NCBI GenBank assembly: GCA_010645155.1
Contig: CM021319.1
Coordinates: forward strand, 6,139,330-6,203,329
Length of the DNA: 64,000 bases
Source: Tigriopus japonicus
Taxonomy: Eukaryota > Arthropoda > Copepoda > Harpacticoida > Harpacticidae
Direction: 5' to 3'
Positions 57,676 to 64,000 of this stretch are shown piece by piece (position 1 is the stretch's first letter; every line of letters begins with the position of its first letter). The notes beneath the pieces were generated by a model that saw only the letters and a program-made list of their open reading frames with translations, was not told the DNA's origin and did no database searches. The translations under genes and the position numbers were made by a program.

Positions 57676-58667
57676 GATACGGGTCCGTGATTTATAAATG
57701 CAAAACTGGAACACAAATGGATGGGTCAAGTTAGATTCTACCCTCTACTCTGGTTGATGTTTGGGCGACAAAATCCTCAGGTGGAATTGTTCGCTCAGGG
57801 GGCCGGGGGGTTTATGGGAATACAAATTACAAATAAACACAAAGATATAATTGGCTGACATGACGCGATTGGCGACCTTGGATGGACTCTAGATTGGGTG
57901 CCACAAGGAGAAAGACCTCAGATTGGCTGAAAACATATCGTACCAATGTTTCGGAGACTAACAAGGTCAAAGACGAAATCGAGATTTGGCGAGTGAAACG
58001 TGACGTCATGATTGGTGCCTGGTGGCTGACATTGCATGCCATAGATAAAGTGGATGGGACAATTCCACGACATAAGTCAAAATTTGTGGACCCACACGTG
58101 GATTAGGACGCGTGCTCTTTCATAAGAAAAGAATGTCAAAAATGGAAAATTCATCTGTCCAAATCTGGACAACGGGACATATACAAAGGCTGCTTAAGAG
58201 AGCTTTAAAATCTTACCACTAGCGCTTAAACAGGGCTATTGGCTGTGCTGAGTTGTCTAACCCATTTTTGTATGTCTTAGTCATTTGAGTCATTTCCATT
58301 TTGCAAAGAGTTTAGGTCCGTGGAATTGGCTGGAATTGGGTTTATAATACGCAAAATTCACTTTCCAGGTGATTGAATAAAAACCATTTAAGCCAGCCTT
58401 GTGCTAATGCAAAAATATGACTTAATACTATTCCAAAAAATAATTTAACAATGCAAATTTGTTTAGTTGATTTCACAGAATTATTTTAAAATCTAAATGT
58501 TTTCCTTCCGGAGAAGTAAAAAAAAGATTTTACTGTCTCTTTCCAGGGATGTTTGATTTTGTGTATCTCATTTTTTACTTAGCAATGAAATCTTTTCTCC
58601 ATATTATTATTATTAATAAGTAAGCAGAAGTATCTAGATGTAAATTTATGGACCCAAGGACCTAGAC
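57676..58667. other. Upstream of Idh3b; intergenic
   Basis: This presumably holds the Idh3b promoter at its left end. Short ORFs only; nothing recognised in the rest. Confidence 0.4.
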
Positions 58668-59353
58668 CATGGGTCGGCAACCGGTATGATTTTTGGTGGG
58701 CCCAGGAGCCCTACGAAAATTTCAAAAATGGGCCCAAGAGACATCCATTGTACTGAACTTGAAGGCACAAAGATCTTTGATTGTTCAATTGTGGGCCCCT
58801 TAACCCACCAAATTCTACTTTTTGGGCCCTTGGGAAAAGTAGTGAAATTTGGTGGGCCATAACTATTGATGCGAACAAATTGGCCGTTTATTTGTTTGTT
58901 TGTATATTTGTTTGGGCTCTTAAAATATTTGGTTGTTCAGTGTAAATTTGTATCATTTCCAAATAAAAGCAGTGTTGCCGCCATGATTTGTAAAAAAATG
59001 TAAAAGTTAGTGTCTGATGATTATTTTCCCCATAATATTTAATTATGTTGAACTGATTTATTGGTGCAAGTAGTATATTCCATCAATTGTAACACTTAGT
59101 TGTGACCTTTGAAAGTTTTTAAGACCTTAGCTTGCTGTTGACCTTTTCCATTCCTAAGGCGTTTCCCTTTTGGCATCTTTGTTTTACTGGGTCATCAACA
59201 CAATCGACATCTGTTGACTTCTATTCAATTTGTTTGTTCTTTATTTGTGATTTGCATTTGTTTGGTACGCTTTTCTTTGTTTGTCTTTGTTCTTTGTTAC
59301 ATTTGTTTGTTTCCCATCAGTAGCCATAACTCCAAAGCAGTTGCCAACCCCTG
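58668..59353. mobile_element. hAT-type MITE with 8-bp target duplication
   Basis: A 686-bp element with terminal inverted repeats CATGGGTCGGCAAC and, at the right, the complement of CAGGGGTTGGCAAC. Perfect 8-bp direct repeats ACCTAGAC flank it (58660-58667, 59354-59361). Internal sequence includes GGTGGGCCC-rich and TTTGTTTGTTT-rich blocks. There is no transposase ORF. Confidence 0.85.
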
Positions 59354-59861
59354 ACCTAGACTCGTTGAATATATCCAAAATTGAAATGACCATAATTTGC
59401 CAAAATGGGTCAAGCAACTCAACACAGCCAATCACGAATGGCAAATTTTAGTTTTTAGTGAATTTCTCCCATTTTCTGCCACCACGTGGAAAAAGTGGTA
59501 AAAAGTTGAAAAAATTAATATTTCAAAAAGCTCTTCCAAATCAACATGTTCAACGCTGTTTAGGATAAAATTAGATCCTCCAAAAGGCCATTACACCAAC
59601 AAAAGAAAAACCAAGTTCGTTCAGTCAATCGTCTCCATTTGGGTTTGGATTTCCAATTAAGCCAGTGTGACGAAATTGGACCCTCTGATTTCATCTTAAA
59701 GATATATGTAAAGTTAGAACTTGAATACAATTTAATTCTACATTGCTCACTCAGTGTTTGAACACAACAGTTCAGGATTGTGACTTTTTAAATGTTAAAA
59801 TGTCGTTAATAACTGTACCAATTTGCATAGTCATTGGATTGTGGACAATTTGGACAATCAC

Positions 59862-60130
59862 GTGGTGATAGTGATTGTCCACCTATTGTTGAAAGCAACA
59901 TGGTTTTCATCATTGGGATTGTTTAAGGGCATTTTCCCTTCGTAGAATGCTAAAACACTTCTTTGTATCTTTATTTAACATTTTAGTCCTTAGAACCTCA
60001 ATTTAGTGCTAAAAACAAAGAGAAGAACATTTACATCATTGTACAAAGGGAAGAATGCCCTAGAACTATCCCAATCATAAAAACAATGTTGCTTTCGACA
60101 AAAGATAGACAATCATTATCAATTTATCAC
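59862..60130. repeat. Foldback repeat, arms about 80 bp
   Basis: The left arm (about 59862-59945, with TGATTGTC, GAAAGCAACAT and GGGCATTTTCCCTT) is inverted at about 60040-60130 (AAGGGAAGAATGCCC, ATGTTGCTTTCG, GACAATCA). The spacer of about 90 bp is AT-rich. Confidence 0.65.
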
Positions 60131-61494
60131 AAAGCAAGTCAGTAGATCAAAAGTTTGAAGATATTTGACTTAACACAATGAAACAACACAATTTGAATTC
60201 TTTAATAGACATCAATTGGGCATCAAATGATTGCTCATTAAATCCTTGTGCACTTTTGTTTTATGACATATGTCAATAAAACGACATTAATCCGAATTAT
60301 ATTGCATTGCTTCAATAACCCCAGGCCATCACGTAGGAAAATTCACACCAACGCGGTAACGCGCCCTTGCTCGATCCCACTTCACGTAGTACCGTCCTCT
60401 GCACCATAATCAAGCAAAGTTTATGCAAATTGGCCCGAAAATCATAACAAAATTATTATTTTTTTAAATCTACTTCTCAAGAAACGAGTTGTTGTATCGA
60501 TAGATGGTGGTAGTAAAACCTTTATTTCAAAATTGGTGACGTTTACTGGCAAACGTCCATTGAAGTCTTTCATGTTTCTACGTTTGCCAATCCCTTTAAG
60601 ACATTGAAAACTATTTGCAAATCCTTCGGACTATCAGTATTCTGATAAAACTCGCGAGTCCTTTATTGATCAAATTTTAGCCTAAAAGACTCGTAGGCCT
60701 CGAGTCAGAGTCAAATGTTGAAGGCCGTAATGACTCATGACTCGTTTATAGCCCTAACAGGCAGCCAAGTCTAATAATGTCTGTCTCTCTAACAACGAGA
60801 AAGGCTGAGGTCAGAGGCAGCCCATCTACAGCTTCGAGGTTAGCGCATTCAGGCCTGGCCTGTCGTTCTCTCGAAATGGACCTCGGAGGCTCTGAGAATC
60901 AACCTGGAATCGGTCTGCTCGGCGCTGCATCCTGCGCGATCTTCGCGTCCACGACTCACTCACTCACTTGTTCGCTTCTGAGGTTGGCTTATACGTCGCG
61001 CATGGGATTCTCGAGCATGTGAATCAAGGAAAGGAAGGGCGGGCAAGACGCACAACACAAGGCGGGAAAAACAGAGATAGAAAGGCGGTTCTGCAGGGCA
61101 GTCGGACAACGGGGCTCGGCCAATCCTCCTTCCTTCTTGCTGTGGGCTGTGTGTCCTTTGGCGGAGTTGCTTGGCTTGATTGTCGAGCACGTAAGTGAGT
61201 GAGTGAGTGAGTGAGTGAGTGAGTGACGCAACGCCAGGAGTTGGATAACTTTTCACAACATTCAACCTGAACGGAACAACACGAAAACGAGCCCTGGGAC
61301 CACCATCTTCGAGTGACCTTTCGTACCAGTTCCATCTAGCATCCATTTCTCCCCATTAGCATCCAGGCCCGATTGCAGGCCACGCCCCTCACTGTCATGT
61401 CCTGGGCTTCGATTACTCGCATCGGATCGTTTTGGGCGTGATTGTGAGTTGTGGTTAGTATCGTTGGTTCATTCATCGTCATCAAACTCCCATC
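60131..61494. other. Upstream region of the FATP gene; repeats
   Basis: Around 60640-60760 the sequence has ACTCG-rich palindromes ending in ATAGCCCTA, which resembles one terminus of a hAT-type MITE; the other end was not found. A (GAGT)n run lies at about 61195-61225. The last few hundred bases should contain the FATP promoter and leader. Confidence 0.45.
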
Positions 61495-64000
61495 ATGGAG
61501 GCGCTCAATCCAGGTAAGGCATTGTTTCAATGCATGTGGTAATCCTTTGCCTCACTAATGTCCACCCATCCCGATTGTTGAACGAGTATTCCGTGTTTGT
61601 CGAAGACCGCTTCGTGAGTGAGTGACGTTGAGCCAATATTGTCTTAAGAAGACGAGTCCCCCTTCCCATGAGTTCAGCTTGACCCGTAGTACATTGGGTT
61701 CGTAAATAATGAGTTCAAGATTCAACAAGTGTCATATTTCGTTACAAATCTTATCTTTAAGAAAGGAGGCTTAGCCCCGAGCTGCTAGGAGGTCAGGTCG
61801 AGTTCTATTGTAAATAAGACGAATTTTCCGCCAAAGTCACCAACTCTCCGGACATAGCATGCTTATCGAAGCACTAAGAATGATGCATACATATTATGTC
61901 GATCAAATTTCCGAGTACGTTTGTTTTTTGCCAAGAAAATTGGGCTCTGGTCCAAGTGTTGATAATAATTGCGTAGTTAGATCTAGGGCAAAAGCGCTTC
62001 AAGTGCACGAGATTATAGACCACGGCGGCACCCAGACTAAGACGAATGTACGCAGTGAATTGTTCGAAAGCGAGCGTTTTAAGTAACTCGGTCGCGGACC
62101 ATTCAACATCCTTTAGCCAATAACCAATGCTTTGTTGGAATAAAACTGGATGGACTTTGAAATGTGTCCTTTGACCGTGTTGGTGTATGTGTATAAGTGA
62201 CAACGTTCGGACCCGTTTTTTCTCGACAAGATCTTAGGGTATCTTTATTTCCGCGATATCATGTTCCCCAACGTGTGTGCGAGTTCATTTGAGGGAAGTC
62301 TCTCCTTTGAGTCGGACGTACATTCCAGAAAGCTCTTCTAATTGTCTTGGCGGTGTTGTAAAACAATCATAATGGATCGATCGTTTCTAATGAGCCTTCA
62401 GAAAGGAACAGGTAACTGGGAACGAATGAGTAATTTCGGTAATGGCCCCACACCCGATCACCGGTCCTTTAAGGAAAAAGGGGAAGCATATGGCCTTTCT
62501 CTGGCGTTGTTTACCTGTTTTACCATTAATATCCTTAAAAGGACGACATTCATGGCCCAGTATGGCCAAGTCACCGCAAGGCTTTTTTCGATAAAGCCCC
62601 GTAAGATGTCGTTTTGAATTCTTTGCGTGGGAATTGAGGAATGTATCAAGTGGTTAGAAAACGTATGTTCATTGCGTTGACATACGGCATAAAAGAATTG
62701 ATGACAAGCATAGGAAAACTGAGCATAGTATCATAAAAATCCAAGGCTATTCAATTTAGATGTAGTATTGTTTCTGTTGGACGTTTCGAGGTCACATTGT
62801 TGCACACATGGATATCAGTTGTGGTTTTTAAATAAATAACCTGATTTTGTTTCCATAGGTCCCAAAGTGATTCTCCCTGTTAAGCAAAAGTATGTCGTCC
62901 TCGCTGCCTTATACTTGGGACTGACCTGGATCGGTCAATGGAGCTCGGGTCAAGCTTTGATTTCTACAGTCTTGCTATGGGTCATCCTATCACAAAACAC
63001 AATTTACATTTTGTACCACACCTTTGGACGAGATGCAAGGTCAGATGATGCTTTTGATTCCAGACAACATATTGAGATGATATTGACTTTAAATTTATTT
63101 ATTGTAGAGCGGCATTAATGATGATACGGTTAATGCTGTTGGTCAAAAAGGCTCAATTCCTTGATTGGACCGTTCCCAAAATGTTCCATGAAACGGTTGC
63201 ACGAATTCCCGATAAAATCATGTTCTATTTTGAGGATTCCACGTGGACCTTCAGCGAGGTAAATAAGATCTTGAGCGCGTCAAGCCAAGGAATGTTATAT
63301 TGTTGAAAGCCATTTCAATAACCTAACGTAACAACAGAAGTGATGAAAATCGTGCGCAGGAGGTAACAAAGAGGCTGAAATCATTTAAAATTTCAATTTA
63401 AAATGTTTGTTTGTCTAACTTGTTGCTTTGCCAAAAGTGGTAGGTGAGGGCGACATTCAGAAAGATTTGAAATGGGTAATTCCCATTGACCACTTTTGAA
63501 TTGCACAATGGGGTTGATAAAAGTAGAGCCACAGAGACCATCGTTTCTCTTGTCAACGAAGCAAGCAAGAGTTATAGTAAATAATTGATCTAAGAGCTAA
63601 AGTGATCCAAGTGGCTTTTTTGAATTACAGCTTCTTTTTATTTGGTCTCAAAATGTTTCGTGAACGATTTAATGTTTTCTAATTTTCAAGAAAGCAAAGA
63701 TGAATTTAACAGACATGTGAAATGATTAAATTTTTTAATCTGTTTGGTCTCTAGCTTCAAACAAGATGAAACTTCCCCTCTATCAACATTTTTGAACTTT
63801 TGCATGACTCGAATTTGACACACCTCTGCTGCTTTTTAACGCCATTGGATGTAATTGAAGGAATTCTCTCAAATCCAAACTTCTATCCATGCTCTAGCCA
63901 AAGCAGTCTTATTCTTCAATATTTTCTCTCTTTCCAGGTTGATAAGTACAGCAACAAAATTGCCAATTACTTTCTCTCTCTGGGGTTCAAGAAAGGCGAC
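61495..64000 (+). CDS. Fatp: Long-chain fatty acid transport protein (SLC27/FATP family), N-terminal part
   Basis: FATPs are membrane acyl-CoA synthetases that couple fatty-acid uptake to CoA activation. Exons: 61495-61513 (MEALNP, phase 1), 62859-63039 (phase 2), 63108-63258 (phase 0), 63938-64000 and on past the right edge. The joined frame opens with a short N-terminus and hydrophobic segments (VVLAALYLGLTWIG, ALISTVLLWVIL). The SLC27 N-terminal pattern follows: FGRDARAALMMIRLM, then WTVPKMFHETVARIPDKIMFYFEDSTWTFSEVDKYSNKIANYF, written here only to show continuity across exons 3 and 4; it matches the start of the AMP-binding domain of FATP1/4. All phases agree. The ATP/AMP motif and catalytic core lie beyond the window. 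Confidence 0.88.
61514..62858 (+). other. Intron 1 of the FATP gene
   Basis: A 1.35-kb GT-AG intron with no recognised element. A run of overlapping short ORFs near 62342-62650 has no identifiable family. Confidence 0.55.
63259..63937 (+). other. Intron 3 of the FATP gene
   Basis: A 679-bp GT-AG intron (GTAAAT donor, CTCTCTTTCCAG acceptor). Nothing else recognised. Confidence 0.55.

Overview
The window is eukaryotic nuclear DNA from an arthropod. Genes have GT-AG introns, small first exons and long AT-rich intergenic stretches. The protein set (pygopus, scrawny/USP36, TRAF6, CHK2/loki, FATP) is bilaterian. Compact genes, intermediate GC in coding DNA and a dense load of small hAT-like elements suggest a crustacean, perhaps a copepod such as Tigriopus. 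That last step is a guess; no species-diagnostic sequence was identified. There is one assembly gap (34415-34609, all N).

Layout: (1) 1-1212 is the 3' end of pygopus on +. (2) 1525-7163 on - is a three-exon gene for a 789-residue secreted Pro/Ser/Thr-rich protein; I rebuilt its signal-peptide exon from splice phase. (3) 7.2-19.6 kb is gene-poor. It holds one small single-pass membrane protein with two PY motifs (12482-12961), an unrecognised broken gene (about 17806-18640) and two hAT-type MITEs. (4) 20130-25454 on + is scrawny/USP36, with a possible extra last exon beyond a MITE. (5) 25.5-35 kb is a repeat zone: minisatellites, foldback elements, a dead non-LTR reverse transcriptase, a tRNA-derived SINE head, and a pol-less LTR retrotransposon with a 5-bp target duplication that contains the gap. 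(6) 35374-41516 on - is a two-exon gene for a 1606-residue secreted mucin-like protein. (7) 41.5-47.2 kb is gene-poor, with a mariner relic and a small MITE. (8) 47202-57675 is a dense housekeeping block: GatA (-), TRAF6 (+), ATXN10, PIGP and TRAPPC2 (all -), CHK2 (+) and IDH3B (-). (9) 57.7-61.5 kb is mostly repeats. (10) From 61495 the start of an SLC27/FATP gene runs off the right edge.

The most unusual observation is in the housekeeping block. On the minus strand TRAPPC2, PIGP and ATXN10 lie head to tail. Six bases separate the TRAPPC2 stop from the PIGP start, and a 4-base ATGA overlap joins the PIGP stop to the ATXN10 start. That is prokaryote-like spacing and leaves no room for a separate promoter, poly(A) site or trans-splice acceptor, so it looks like a tricistronic messenger. 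ATXN10 also converges on TRAF6 with only 31 bases between their stop codons.

All exon joins here were chosen by matching splice-site sequence and reading phase by eye. No expression data or database search was available.
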